Assembly (NCBI GenBank): GCA_007279905.1
Contig: QYPH01000024.1
Span: 1-52,999, forward strand
Length of the DNA stretch: 52,999 nt
Source of the DNA: Actinomycetota bacterium
GTDB taxonomy: Bacteria > Actinomycetota > Acidimicrobiia > Acidimicrobiales > Ilumatobacteraceae
Reading direction: 5' to 3'
The translations under genes were made by a program, and so were the position numbers. Shown in pieces: positions 42,583 through 52,938 of the stretch. The stretch's first letter is position 1; each line of letters opens with the position of its first letter. The notes beneath the pieces are model-generated. The model worked only from the letters and a program-made list of their open reading frames with translations. It did not search any database and was not told the DNA's origin.

Positions 42583-43592
42583 TTACGGGCAGCGATGCCA
42601 GATTGGTTTCGGCCAAACTCACCGACCTCACTGCGCAATTAGTTGGTGACGGCGATCGCAACACGATGCTTCTGAGTCACGACCTTGAAACTCTGAGTGC
42701 TGACGAACGCGAGTTGGCAATTGCCACTGCGATGGTCGGGGCGCAGACAAGTTCTCTTTTTGGTGATGAGCGAGTGGTGGTGCTTCGTGGTATCGGTGAA
42801 GCAACCGTTGATCAACTCAAGCCACTCGTTGATTACCTTGTACAACCGCTAGCCGAAACACAACTTGTGCTCACCGGCTCGGGCAAGCTTGCAAAATCGA
42901 TTACTGATGCGCTCAAGCAAGCAGGTGCGACAACCATCAATACGTCTCCGCCAAGTCGTTTCAACGAACTCTCGATGTGGTTTCAAGAACAACTCACTGA
43001 AGCAGGGCTCAAAGTCGACTCGGGCGCACTCAAGATGTTGATCGATTGGCTCGGCCAAGACCAAGCAAGACTTCCTTCGATTATCGAAGTGCTGCTTTCC
43101 ACATACGGCACCACCAAGAAGCTCACTGTGCATGAGATTGAGCCATTCCTTGGACAAGAGGGCAGCGTCATGCCATGGGATTTAACTGATGCGATCGATT
43201 TGTCTAACTCACCCAAAGCAATTGCGATGTTGCGGCGCATGATGCGAAGCGGTGAGTCTCATCCATTGCAGTTGATGGCGATTTTGCATAATCACTACGT
43301 AAAACTTCTCAAGCTTGATGGACCAGAAGTGCACACCGCAGTTGAGGCAATGGCGATCATCGGCGTGAAAAGCGAGTTTCAAGGAAAGAAATATTTGGAG
43401 ACCTATAGGAGAATGGGCGCTGCCAGTATTTCGTCGGCCTTGCAATTGTTGGCCAGGGCAGACATTGATTTGCGCGGCGGCAAAGACCTAGAAGAAGAAT
43501 TGACGATGGAAATCTTGGTCGCAAGACTGAGTCGCATGGGCGGCGCGCCGCAGCATGCGAAAACGGGCGGAAGATCTACTTCGCGGCGTTGA
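42567..43592 (+). CDS. holA: DNA polymerase III subunit delta
   Basis: Clamp-loader wrench subunit. The 341-residue protein starts AIYLITGSDARLV and shows the AAA+-like but nucleotide-free layout: LVLTGSGKLAKSITDALKQAG, LLIDWLGQDQARLPSIIEVL and LDLRGGKDLEEELTMEILVARL near the end. GTG 42567 inside the comEC 3' end is used because the reading frame upstream encodes no delta sequence. The comEC-holA-rpsT neighbourhood is widely conserved in actinobacteria. Its 3' end overlaps the convergent rpsT by 17 bases. Confidence 0.93.
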   Translation: MAIYLITGSDARLVSAKLTDLTAQLVGDGDRNTMLLSHDLETLSADERELAIATAMVGAQTSSLFGDERVVVLRGIGEATVDQLKPLVDYLVQPLAETQLVLTGSGKLAKSITDALKQAGATTINTSPPSRFNELSMWFQEQLTEAGLKVDSGALKMLIDWLGQDQARLPSIIEVLLSTYGTTKKLTVHEIEPFLGQEGSVMPWDLTDAIDLSNSPKAIAMLRRMMRSGESHPLQLMAILHNHYVKLLKLDGPEVHTAVEAMAIIGVKSEFQGKKYLETYRRMGAASISSALQLLARADIDLRGGKDLEEELTMEILVARLSRMGGAPQHAKTGGRSTSRR

Positions 43593-43830
43593 TTTTTTTC
43601 ATCAGGCGGCTCTTTTTGCGAGCAGCTTGACGAGGGTGAATGACGCGCTTTGAAGCGGCCATATCGAGGCGCTTAACGGCGATGCGCAATGCCTCTGGGT
43701 TTTCAGGAGTTCCGATTGTCTCGGCGGCGTTCTTTAAGCGTGTACGCACTTCGCTCTTCGTCGCGCGGTTGCGCGAGGTGGCCTTGGCGTTGGTGAGGAT
43801 TCGCTTCTTTTGGCTCTTGATATTTGCCAC
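43576..43830 (-). CDS. rpsT: 30S ribosomal protein S20
   Basis: An 84-residue, strongly basic, all-helical 16S rRNA-binding protein beginning MANIKSQKKRILTNAKATSRNRA with the typical IHPRQAARKKSRLMKKI tail. GTG start on the minus strand. Convergent with and overlapping holA. The 150-bp gap to lepA carries divergent promoters and an inverted repeat in the rpsT leader. Confidence 0.97.
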   Translation of the reverse strand: MANIKSQKKRILTNAKATSRNRATKSEVRTRLKNAAETIGTPENPEALRIAVKRLDMAASKRVIHPRQAARKKSRLMKKINAAK

Positions 43831-43858
43831 TTCGACTACCCGTTCTTTCGTTCGATGC

Positions 43859-43873
43859 CCTGAAGATTTCAGG
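43859..43873 (-). promoter_or_regulatory. Inverted repeat in the rpsT leader
   Basis: CCTGAAGATTTCAGG is a 6-bp-arm palindrome (CCTGAA/TTCAGG) about 30-45 bases upstream of the rpsT start. On the minus strand it follows a possible promoter (TTGGGG, 18 bp, TAGCCT). It could form a small hairpin in the mRNA or be a protein site. Confidence 0.4.
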
Positions 43874-43980
43874 ACTGTTTAGGCTAACAGCGAATAGGGC
43901 GTAGCCCCAACTGTAGAATTTGAGGGCTGAAGAGCCATCGTCACCACCAAAACCTGGCCCAGCAGAACTGAATCGTCTTA

Positions 43981-45757
<1,777 letters not shown>

Positions 45758-45765
<8 letters not shown>

Positions 45766-46981
45766 AGACTCCATGAAGAATGGCGGTATGTTTCGATCGT
45801 TGAAGAGTTTCAACGCACGATTGTTTTTTGCTGGTCTCCTGTTTTCAAACATCGGCTCGTGGCTGCAACTCACAGCCACCTCTTTTTTGCTCTATCGATT
45901 GACTGGTAGCGCTGTTGCGCTCGGCATCAATGCTGCATTGCAGTTTCTGCCGATGCTGTTGTTTGGGGCATGGGCTGGAGCGTTGTCCGATCGCTACAGC
46001 CGTCAACGCACCACGATCATCACTCAAACCTTGCTTGCATCGCAGGCCATTGTGCTCGGTGTGTGTGACCTCACAGGCATTATCAACATGCCAATCGTGT
46101 TTGTGCTCACTGGTGCACTTGGTGTTATTGGCGCGATTGACAACCCTGCACGACGCGGACTCGTGACCGAACTGGTACCCGAACAAGACATGTCAAATGC
46201 GATGAGTCTGAATACTGCAGTGATGACGGGCTCGCGCATTTTTGGTCCGGCCCTTGCGGCAGCCCTGGTTGGTCCATTGGGCACAGGATGGTTGTTTGTT
46301 ATTAACGGAGTGTCGTATGCAGCGATGTTGTATGGAGTTGCTGGTTTGCGCAAATCGGAAATGTTTTCGCCGCCGTTGCTTCCGGCAGGTGGCACACCTG
46401 TGCGAGACGGCTTGCGTTTCGTGCGTCACAACGAGCGATTGCTCGTCTTGTTCAGCATATTTACTTTGATCAGCACATTCGCCTTCAACTATTCCGTGTC
46501 ACTGCCAAAACTTGCAGACAAAGAGTGGGGTGATCCAAAGTATTACGGCTGGGTGTTGGCGGTTACCAGCATCGGAAGTTTGATCGGTGCATTACTCACC
46601 GCTCGATTGCATCGTGCAACGTATCGGTGGGTGGCAACAAATGTGTTGCTGTTGGGCGGCGCAAACATCGGCATGGCATGGTCGCCAAATATTTGGGTTG
46701 CGTTTGTGTGGGCAATTCCACTTGGCTGCGGTGGTGCCGCAATGATCTCTGCAGCTAACTCGATCATTCAATATGAATCACCGCCCGACATGCGGGGGCG
46801 AATGCTCGCACTCAGTGCAGTTGCATTCTTGGGCTCGACACCGATTGGCGGACCGATTACCGGTTGGGTGGCAGATGCAGTCAGCGTGCAGTGGTCGCTC
46901 GGTTATGGCGGAATCATTGGTGTCTGTACTGGTGTCTACATGTTTTTGTGGATTTGGAGAAGTGGTGTCGATCGCAACTAA
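45758..46981 (+). CDS. MFS transporter of the EntS/MFS_3 (transmembrane secretion effector) type
   Basis: A 407-residue membrane protein with 12 predicted helices. N-terminal [33 protein letters not shown], the motif A region [16 protein letters not shown] and [29 protein letters not shown] are hallmarks of the enterobactin-exporter-like group. Substrate unknown. ATG 45758 overlaps the lepA stop by eight bases; ATG 45773 is an alternative. The 3' end overlaps the photolyase gene start. Confidence 0.88.
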
Positions 46982-48320
46982 CTCGGTGATGTGGTTTCGG
47001 CGAGATTTGCGTCTCTTGGACAACGAGGCTCTAGTTGAGGCTGCACGTGCGGGGAGCGTGACGCCGCTGTTTGTTATTGATCCGCTATTTTTTGAGCGTT
47101 CTGGTGCGCCGCGTCTCGTATTTCTGTTGCGCAACTTGCACAAGTTAAACGACTCGATGGGCGGTGCGTTGGTGGTGCGCACAGGCAATCCGGTCGATGT
47201 GGTTTCTGCCGTAGCCAAAGAGGTGGGTGCGACCCAAGTATTTGCCGCAAAAGATTTTGCTCCGTACGGTCAGGCTCGAGATGCGCACGTTGACGCAGCA
47301 CTGCGCACAGTTGGGGCAGAGTTGCGCAGCGTTGGCTCTGCGTATGCGGTAAATCCTGGCGTTGTGCGCAAAGCAGACAACACTCCGTATGCGGTCTTCA
47401 CACCCTTCTCCAAGATTTGGTTGTCACAAGGTTGGTCGGCTCCATTGCCACAGCCCAAAGTGACGTGGCACGGTGCGCCAACTGTGGCATCCGAAGATCT
47501 GCCTGCAGAACCAGAATGCAATGCTCAACTGCCACCAGCAGGACAAGATGCTGCATGGCAGGTGTGGGAAACATTTCGTGATTCGGCACTGAACGGTTAT
47601 GCCGAGACTCGCAACAATCCGGACATCAATGGCACGAGTCAGTTGTCGCCGTACTTGCGATTCGGCATCGTGCATCCGCGATCATTGTTAGCCGAACTTG
47701 GCGACTCAAAATCTCATTCTGTTTTTCGCAGCGAGTTGTGTTGGCGCGAATTTTATGCCGATGTACTTTTTCATCAACCGCGCACGGTGTGGGAAAACTT
47801 GCAATTGAAAATGAACAACATGACGCACGACACTGGTGCCGATGCAGTGACTCGATTTGAGGCATGGTGCAAAGGCGAAACCGGTTTTCCAATCGTCGAT
47901 GCCGGCATGAAGCAAATGCTTGCAACTGGGTGGATGCACAACCGTGTGCGAATGATCGTTGCGAGTTTCTTGGTGAAAGATCTGCATCTTCCATGGCAAT
48001 GGGGCGCCAAGTTTTTTATGCGTCATCTTGTCGACGGCGACATCGCGTCCAACAATCACGGTTGGCAGTGGACTGCTGGCACTGGCACCGACGCATCTCC
48101 CTACTTTCGGATATTCAACCCGATTTCTCAGGGAGAACGCTTTGATCCGCAAGGTTTATATGTGCGTCAGTGGATTCCTGAGTTGCGTGAACTTGGCAAT
48201 GATGTCGTCCATGCGCCGTGGACCCAGGGCATGCTCAATCCGTATATCGAACCGATTGTGGACCACGCGGTTGAGCGCCAAATTTCTCTCGATCGCTACA
48301 AGTCGGTGTCGGGCAAGTGA
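46965..48320 (+). CDS. phr: Deoxyribodipyrimidine photo-lyase
   Basis: Repairs UV-induced cyclobutane pyrimidine dimers with blue light. The 451-residue protein has the N-terminal antenna domain (VMWFRRDLRLLDNEALVEAA) and the FAD domain with SELCWREFYADVLFHQP, GMKQMLATGWMHNRVRMIVASFLVKDL, WQWGAKFFMRHLVDGD and NNHGWQWTAGTGTDASPYFRIFNP, as in class I CPD photolyases. GTG 46965 is preferred (GTG 46962 and ATG 46989 are alternatives). It overlaps the MFS 3' end. An accumulated-light lifestyle, such as surface water, would fit but is inference. Confidence 0.95.
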   Translation: MSIATNSVMWFRRDLRLLDNEALVEAARAGSVTPLFVIDPLFFERSGAPRLVFLLRNLHKLNDSMGGALVVRTGNPVDVVSAVAKEVGATQVFAAKDFAPYGQARDAHVDAALRTVGAELRSVGSAYAVNPGVVRKADNTPYAVFTPFSKIWLSQGWSAPLPQPKVTWHGAPTVASEDLPAEPECNAQLPPAGQDAAWQVWETFRDSALNGYAETRNNPDINGTSQLSPYLRFGIVHPRSLLAELGDSKSHSVFRSELCWREFYADVLFHQPRTVWENLQLKMNNMTHDTGADAVTRFEAWCKGETGFPIVDAGMKQMLATGWMHNRVRMIVASFLVKDLHLPWQWGAKFFMRHLVDGDIASNNHGWQWTAGTGTDASPYFRIFNPISQGERFDPQGLYVRQWIPELRELGNDVVHAPWTQGMLNPYIEPIVDHAVERQISLDRYKSVSGK

Positions 48321-48359
48321 ACAGGCGCATCACTAGGCGCACCGTGTCTCGGTAGCCTG

Positions 48360-49361
48360 ATGGCAATGCTTGATGACCGCAAAACAGCCATTCTCCGCGC
48401 TGTAGTGGAGGAGTACGTCTCTACGGCTCAACCGGTGGGGTCGTCGCATATCGCGAATAGTGCTGGCGTACACGTTTCGTCTGCCACAGTACGCAACGAC
48501 ATGAGTTTCCTCGAACAAGAGGGGTATCTGGCTCAACCCCATACATCGGCTGGGCGTATTCCTACCGACAAGGGTTACCGTTTTTTTGTCGACCACCTCA
48601 CGCCTTCGGGCACGCTTGAGCTCGCAGCGCAAGATCGCATCGGACAATTCTTTGATACTGCGCACGGACGTTTGGAAGAAACGTTGCAACGCACCAGCAC
48701 GTTGCTTGCCGAAATGACCAACTATGCAGCAGTGGTGATGGGCCCAAAGGCCGAAGTCGCTGTAGTTCGCTCTGTGCAACTCGTTGGCTTAAGTGCGCAC
48801 ATGGCAATGGTCGTTGTTGTGTTGTCAAACGGCGTCGTTGAAAGCGAACCGATCGAACTCAGTGCGTCAATCACCGACGATCAAACATCGGCCGCAACGC
48901 ATGCGTTGAGCCGAATCATGATCGGTAAAGCACTCGGCGCATCTCTTCCGCTCATGACATCGGGCGATGTGATTGTCGATGCACTTGCGGCACAAGTTGT
49001 GCGCGCAATGAACGGTCGACGGGTTGATGAGTCGGTGTTTGTCGGCGGGGCATCGGCAATGGCACAAGCTTTTGACGCTGTAGAGATCGTGCGCTCGGTG
49101 CTACACACACTCGAACAGCAATATGTCGTTGTGTCGCTTGTGCGCGACATGCTCAACCGCGGTTTGTCGGTTGCAATCGGCACCGAACACGGTGTCGAAC
49201 CCCTTGCTACATGTTCGTTGGTGCTTTCACCCGTAGTGGTAGATGGTGCCACGCTTGGCACGGTCGGAGTGTTGGGGCCAACTCGCATGAATTATCCGCA
49301 GGCGCTTGCAACAGTAGAAATTGTTGGCGAGCGACTTGGCCGCAGGCTCACTGAAGGCTGA
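48360..49361 (+). CDS. hrcA: Heat-inducible transcription repressor HrcA
   Basis: Represses class I heat-shock genes by binding CIRCE elements, stabilised by GroEL. The 333 residues hold the winged-helix N-terminus (DRKTAILRAVVEEYVSTAQPVGSSHIA, VSSATVRNDMSFLEQEGYLAQPHTSAGRIPTDKGYRFFVDHL), the central GAF-like part and the C-terminal TLGTVGVLGPTRMNYPQALATVEIVGERL. ATG 48360. No CIRCE-like inverted repeat is seen directly upstream of hrcA, so its targets (groEL and others) are elsewhere. dnaJ follows after seven bases. Confidence 0.96.
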   Translation: MAMLDDRKTAILRAVVEEYVSTAQPVGSSHIANSAGVHVSSATVRNDMSFLEQEGYLAQPHTSAGRIPTDKGYRFFVDHLTPSGTLELAAQDRIGQFFDTAHGRLEETLQRTSTLLAEMTNYAAVVMGPKAEVAVVRSVQLVGLSAHMAMVVVVLSNGVVESEPIELSASITDDQTSAATHALSRIMIGKALGASLPLMTSGDVIVDALAAQVVRAMNGRRVDESVFVGGASAMAQAFDAVEIVRSVLHTLEQQYVVVSLVRDMLNRGLSVAIGTEHGVEPLATCSLVLSPVVVDGATLGTVGVLGPTRMNYPQALATVEIVGERLGRRLTEG

Positions 49362-49368
49362 CCGTTTT

Positions 49369-50526
49369 ATGTCTACTGATTTTTATGAACTGCTTGGCGT
49401 CTCGCGTGGCGCTGATGCCGACGAAATAAAGCGCGCCTATCGCAAACGTGCGCGTGAATTACACCCAGATGCCAACCCCGGCAACGCAGAAGCAGAATCA
49501 AAATTTAAAGAAGTGTCGCATGCGTATGAAGTGTTGTCAGACTCGGACAAGCGCGCAAGGTACGACCAGTTTGGCGAGGCTGGTGTCGGTGGTCGAGGTA
49601 ATGCTGGCGATCCATTTGGCGGCGGTAGGGCTGGCGGTTTTGGTGACATCTTTGAAGCATTCTTTGGTGGCGGTTCACCATTTGGTGCCGGCAATGGACG
49701 GGGTGGACAACGACAGCAAGCCGGTCCACCGCGCGGTCAAGACGTAGAAGTTGTCGCTGATGTTTCGTTTGAAGATGCAGTGTTTGGTTGCACCACAGAA
49801 GTAAAGATGCGCTCTGCAATTCGCTGCGACGAATGCGAAGGCAGCGGAGCGAAAAAGGGAACTTCAGCTAAAACATGTACAGACTGTGGCGGGGCAGGAC
49901 AAGTGCGTCGTGTGCGTCAAAGCATGCTTGGCCAAATGGTGACTGCGGCGCCGTGCGGTCGATGCAGTGGAATGGGCCAAATCATTGATGCACCATGTGC
50001 CCCGTGCAGGGGCGATGGTCGCATTGTCAAAGATGTTGAACATACGGTGGAAGTGCCTGCCGGCATCGACACCGGCCAAACATTGCGCGTCAGTGGGCGG
50101 GGTGCAGTGGGTGTGCGCGGTGGTGGCGCTGGAGATTTGTATGTGCATGTACGCGTTGCCGAGCACGACACCTATCGACGCGAAGAGAACGATCTGGTCA
50201 CCGACGTTGTTATTTCGATAGCGCAGGCAACACTTGGAACACACGTGGTGTTGAGCACACTTGATGGTGACGAAGATCTGGTAATTCCGCCTGGCGTGCA
50301 GCAAGGTCGCGAGTTTCTGTTGAAGGGTCGAGGTGTGCCGCATCTCCATCAGGGTGGCCGCAACAAAGGTCGAGGAAATCTGCGTGCCCAAATCGTGATT
50401 GCTGTGCCAACCAAACTCAGTGATGCAGAGCGCGATCTGCTGACTCGGTTTGCCGAGGCCCGCGGAGAACATGTAACGCAAACAGAATCTAAGTTGAAGT
50501 CCAAAATCAAGTCAGCATTTTTGTGA
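49369..50526 (+). CDS. dnaJ: Chaperone protein DnaJ (DnaJ2-type)
   Basis: Hsp70 co-chaperone of 385 residues. J domain (about 1-68) with YRKRARELHPDANP carrying HPD, a Gly/Phe-rich linker (GGGRAGGFGDIFEAFFGGG), four CxxCxGxG-type zinc repeats (CDECEGSG, CTDCGGAG, CGRCSGMG, CAPCRGDG) and the substrate-binding domain ending KSKIKSAFL. ATG 49369 lies just after the hrcA stop; the hrcA-dnaJ pairing matches the DnaJ2 group of actinobacteria, the DnaJ1 partner of dnaK being elsewhere. Its stop overlaps the rsmE GTG. Confidence 0.97.
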   Translation: MSTDFYELLGVSRGADADEIKRAYRKRARELHPDANPGNAEAESKFKEVSHAYEVLSDSDKRARYDQFGEAGVGGRGNAGDPFGGGRAGGFGDIFEAFFGGGSPFGAGNGRGGQRQQAGPPRGQDVEVVADVSFEDAVFGCTTEVKMRSAIRCDECEGSGAKKGTSAKTCTDCGGAGQVRRVRQSMLGQMVTAAPCGRCSGMGQIIDAPCAPCRGDGRIVKDVEHTVEVPAGIDTGQTLRVSGRGAVGVRGGGAGDLYVHVRVAEHDTYRREENDLVTDVVISIAQATLGTHVVLSTLDGDEDLVIPPGVQQGREFLLKGRGVPHLHQGGRNKGRGNLRAQIVIAVPTKLSDAERDLLTRFAEARGEHVTQTESKLKSKIKSAFL

Positions 50527-51212
50527 TCGAAACACTGCGTCGAAGTGCTGCTCATGTATTTGTGCAGTCATTAGATGCACCGTTCTTGAGTGACGATGAT
50601 CAGCATCATCTGCTCAAGGTGCTCAGAGTCAAATCAACTGATCAAATTACAGTGAGCAATGGTCTCGGTGCGTGGATTACGGCGACAATCACCAAAGACG
50701 GTGACGTTCGCGCGACAAGTGAGTTGTTTGTGGTGGAGCCACCAAAGTGGAAATTGTGTATTGCGTTTGCTCCAGTCAAGGGTGAAAAGCCAGAACTTAT
50801 TGTGCAAAAACTCACAGAACTTGGAATCGACGAAATTATTCCACTCGCGCCAACAGTTCGGTCGGTTGTTCGTTGGGATGCGGCTAAAGCACAAAAGCAA
50901 ACAGGCAGATTGCAACGAGTAGCGAATGAGGCTTCGATGCAAAGTCGAAGAGTCTGGCTCCCCGTAGTGCATCCGGTTACTCAACTCGCAGATTTGGCTT
51001 CACGCACTGAGGTTGCATTTGCGGAACCAGGCGGAGTCGAGGTTGCGGCCGTGCATCGCACAATTGTCGTTGGACCTGAAGGCGGTTTTGCTCCAGATGA
51101 ACTCGATGGGTCAGTCAGTCGAGTTTCGCTCGGGGAATCCGTGTTGAGGGCTGAAACTGCTGCAATAGTTGCAGGTGCGTTGATGACTCGATGTCGAAGG
51201 GGTGAAATGTGA
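50523..51212 (+). CDS. rsmE: 16S rRNA (uracil1498-N3)-methyltransferase RsmE
   Basis: SPOUT methyltransferase that methylates U1498 of 16S rRNA. The 229-residue protein has an N-terminal PUA-like domain (DDDQHHLLKVLRVKSTDQITV) and the knotted domain with EKPELIVQKLTELGIDEIIPL, RVANEASMQSRR, VVGPEGGFAPDEL and LGESVLRAETAAIVAGALM. GTG start inside the dnaJ stop. The end overlaps the BldD-like gene by four bases, so dnaJ, rsmE and bldD form a tight unit. Confidence 0.95.
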   Translation: MIETLRRSAAHVFVQSLDAPFLSDDDQHHLLKVLRVKSTDQITVSNGLGAWITATITKDGDVRATSELFVVEPPKWKLCIAFAPVKGEKPELIVQKLTELGIDEIIPLAPTVRSVVRWDAAKAQKQTGRLQRVANEASMQSRRVWLPVVHPVTQLADLASRTEVAFAEPGGVEVAAVHRTIVVGPEGGFAPDELDGSVSRVSLGESVLRAETAAIVAGALMTRCRRGEM

Positions 51213-51736
51213 ATACGCCAGCAAATGACCCACTTGACGAACAGTCATATGCACGCTTGGTAGGCGAGCGCTTGCGCAGTATTCGTCAGCAAAAGAATAT
51301 GTCACTTAATGAAGTTGAGACGTCTACTCAACAAGAGTTTAAAGCGTCGGTAATGGGCGCATATGAGCGTGGAGAGCGTGTAATAAGTGTGTTGCGGCTC
51401 GAACGTCTTGCGCGCTTCTATGGTGTGACGGTAGATCAGTTGTTGCCGCGTGATAAGCAACGTGAAGATACTGCACAGCCAGGAACTGCTGCGCCAAAGA
51501 AGTTGCGCATCGATGTTGCCAAATTGTCTTCGCGTGAAGGTGATCAATTCAAGATGCTCGAGCGTCTTTTGCGAATGATCCAGGTGCAACGACAAGACTT
51601 CAACGGCAAAGTGATTACTGTTCGTGCCAACGACACACGGGCAATTGCTGTGATGCTCGACGTGAGCATCGACGACGTGGGCACGAAACTGGCCGAACTC
51701 GACTTGCTGTTTGTGCCACCTGCTAGCGCCTCGTAG
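51209..51736 (+). CDS. bldD: BldD-like transcriptional regulator with c-di-GMP-binding signature
   Basis: A 175-residue protein whose layout equals Streptomyces BldD: an N-terminal XRE helix-turn-helix (about 15-80, LGERLRS-type start, SVMGAYERGERVISVLRLERLARFYGV), a linker and a C-terminal domain. The C-domain contains R128-Q-D130, eight residues, R139-A-N-D142, exactly the R-x-D-x8-R-x-x-D signature with which BldD binds tetrameric c-di-GMP. In Streptomyces, BldD with c-di-GMP represses sporulation genes, including whiG. GTG start overlapping rsmE. Whether this organism differentiates is unknown; the protein may link c-di-GMP to motility or attachment. Confidence 0.88.
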   Translation: MNTPANDPLDEQSYARLVGERLRSIRQQKNMSLNEVETSTQQEFKASVMGAYERGERVISVLRLERLARFYGVTVDQLLPRDKQREDTAQPGTAAPKKLRIDVAKLSSREGDQFKMLERLLRMIQVQRQDFNGKVITVRANDTRAIAVMLDVSIDDVGTKLAELDLLFVPPASAS

Positions 51737-51750
51737 TTCAATACCACCCA

Positions 51751-52839
51751 ATGCAACTCGACGCTTCATCCCACGGTGTCTATCTGCATATTCCGTTTTG
51801 CTCTAAACGGTGTGACTACTGCGCATTCGCAACATTTACCGACCGCCATCATTTGACGGGTGAATATTTGCGCGCAATGCGCATTCATATCAACACCGTC
51901 GTGGCTCAGGGGATGCTTCCCGCAACAAGTGTGTTTGTGGGCGGCGGCACGCCAAGCATGGTGCCGGCCGAAGAGCTGGTTGCAGTAATCCGAGAAATTC
52001 CACTGGCGCCTCATGCCGAAGTGACTGTTGAATGCAACCCCGACAACATCACTCTTCAAATGATGCGCACATATCGAGAAGGTGGAGTTAATCGAATTTC
52101 GATTGGTGTGCAGTCGACTGTGCCGCATGTGTTGGCTGCGTTGGGGCGCACGCACGACCCAGAAAGTGTGCGCCGGTCGGTTGCATATGTGCGCGAAGCA
52201 GGGTTTGAGACATTTAATCTCGACATTATTTATGGTGCTGCAGGCGAAACGGTCGTCGACTGGCGCACCACAGTGTCTGATGTTGTGGCTCTAGATCCAC
52301 CCCATGTTTCGGCATACGGTCTCACCGTTGAAGCCAACACACCTCTTGCCACACAGCCAGAGCGACACCCCGACAACGACGATCAAGCCGACAAGTACGA
52401 ACTTGTCGATGAAGTATTTGCAAAGAGCGGACTAGCCAATTACGAGATTTCAAACTGGGCAAAACCTGGTCACGAATGCAAGCACAACTATTTGTATTGG
52501 CTGCAGGGCAATTATGACGGTTTTGGTTGTGCTGCGCACGCCCACAAAGATGGTCGCCGCTGGTGGAATGTGCGCACGCCAGACCGCTACATCGAGATGG
52601 TCAATGCAGGCGAAATTCCTGAATCGTCAAGCGAGATGCTCGACAGCGAGACGCGCAAACTTGAAGCATTGCAGTTGCTTGTGCGAGTGCGCGATGGCGT
52701 GCCACTAAACGCACTGAGCATGCAAGATCGAGAACTGATGAGCGACTTAATTACGCAAGTGGGTGACAGGCTTGTGCTGACTCGTGCTGGGCGTTTAATG
52801 GCCAATGAAGTGAGTTTGCGATTGCGGGTCGTCGCCTAA
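51751..52839 (+). CDS. hemW: Heme chaperone HemW (radical SAM, coproporphyrinogen oxidase-like)
   Basis: A 362-residue radical SAM protein of the HemW group. The cluster motif is C17-x3-C21-x2-C24 followed by F26 (FCSKRCDYCAF), with GGGTPSM, ECNPDN and RISIGVQ typical of the family. HNYLYW matches the HNxxYW motif of heme-binding HemW rather than the true oxygen-independent oxidase HemN, and the extra cysteine after the cluster is absent as in HemW. It delivers heme to respiratory enzymes. ATG 51751 lies 14 bp after bldD. The tRNA gene begins 25 bp after its stop. Confidence 0.93.
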   Translation: MQLDASSHGVYLHIPFCSKRCDYCAFATFTDRHHLTGEYLRAMRIHINTVVAQGMLPATSVFVGGGTPSMVPAEELVAVIREIPLAPHAEVTVECNPDNITLQMMRTYREGGVNRISIGVQSTVPHVLAALGRTHDPESVRRSVAYVREAGFETFNLDIIYGAAGETVVDWRTTVSDVVALDPPHVSAYGLTVEANTPLATQPERHPDNDDQADKYELVDEVFAKSGLANYEISNWAKPGHECKHNYLYWLQGNYDGFGCAAHAHKDGRRWWNVRTPDRYIEMVNAGEIPESSSEMLDSETRKLEALQLLVRVRDGVPLNALSMQDRELMSDLITQVGDRLVLTRAGRLMANEVSLRLRVVA

Positions 52840-52864
52840 AACGGGTAGGCTTTTACGTAAGTAA

Positions 52865-52938
52865 GGGCGCGTAGCTCAGTTGGTTAGAGCACTACCTCGA
52901 CATGGTAGGGGTCCCGGGTTCGAGTCCCGTCGCGCCCA
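52865..52938 (+). tRNA. tRNA-Val (anticodon GAC)
   Basis: A complete cloverleaf of 74 nt without encoded CCA. Acceptor arms GGGCGCG/CGCGCCC pair perfectly, the D arm is GCTC/GAGC, the anticodon stem CTACC/GGTAG holds the loop TCGACAT, and the T loop is TTCGAGT. Anticodon GAC (34-36) reads valine codons GUC and GUU. Two oddities: position 33 is C instead of the near-universal U, and the first T-stem pair (49-65) is C-U. Otherwise it closely follows E. coli tRNA-Val(GAC). Confidence 0.93.

Noticed and set aside
48321-48359. CIRCE operator upstream of hrcA
   Set aside because: No TTAGCACTC-N9-GAGTGCTAA-like inverted repeat is present in the short gap.
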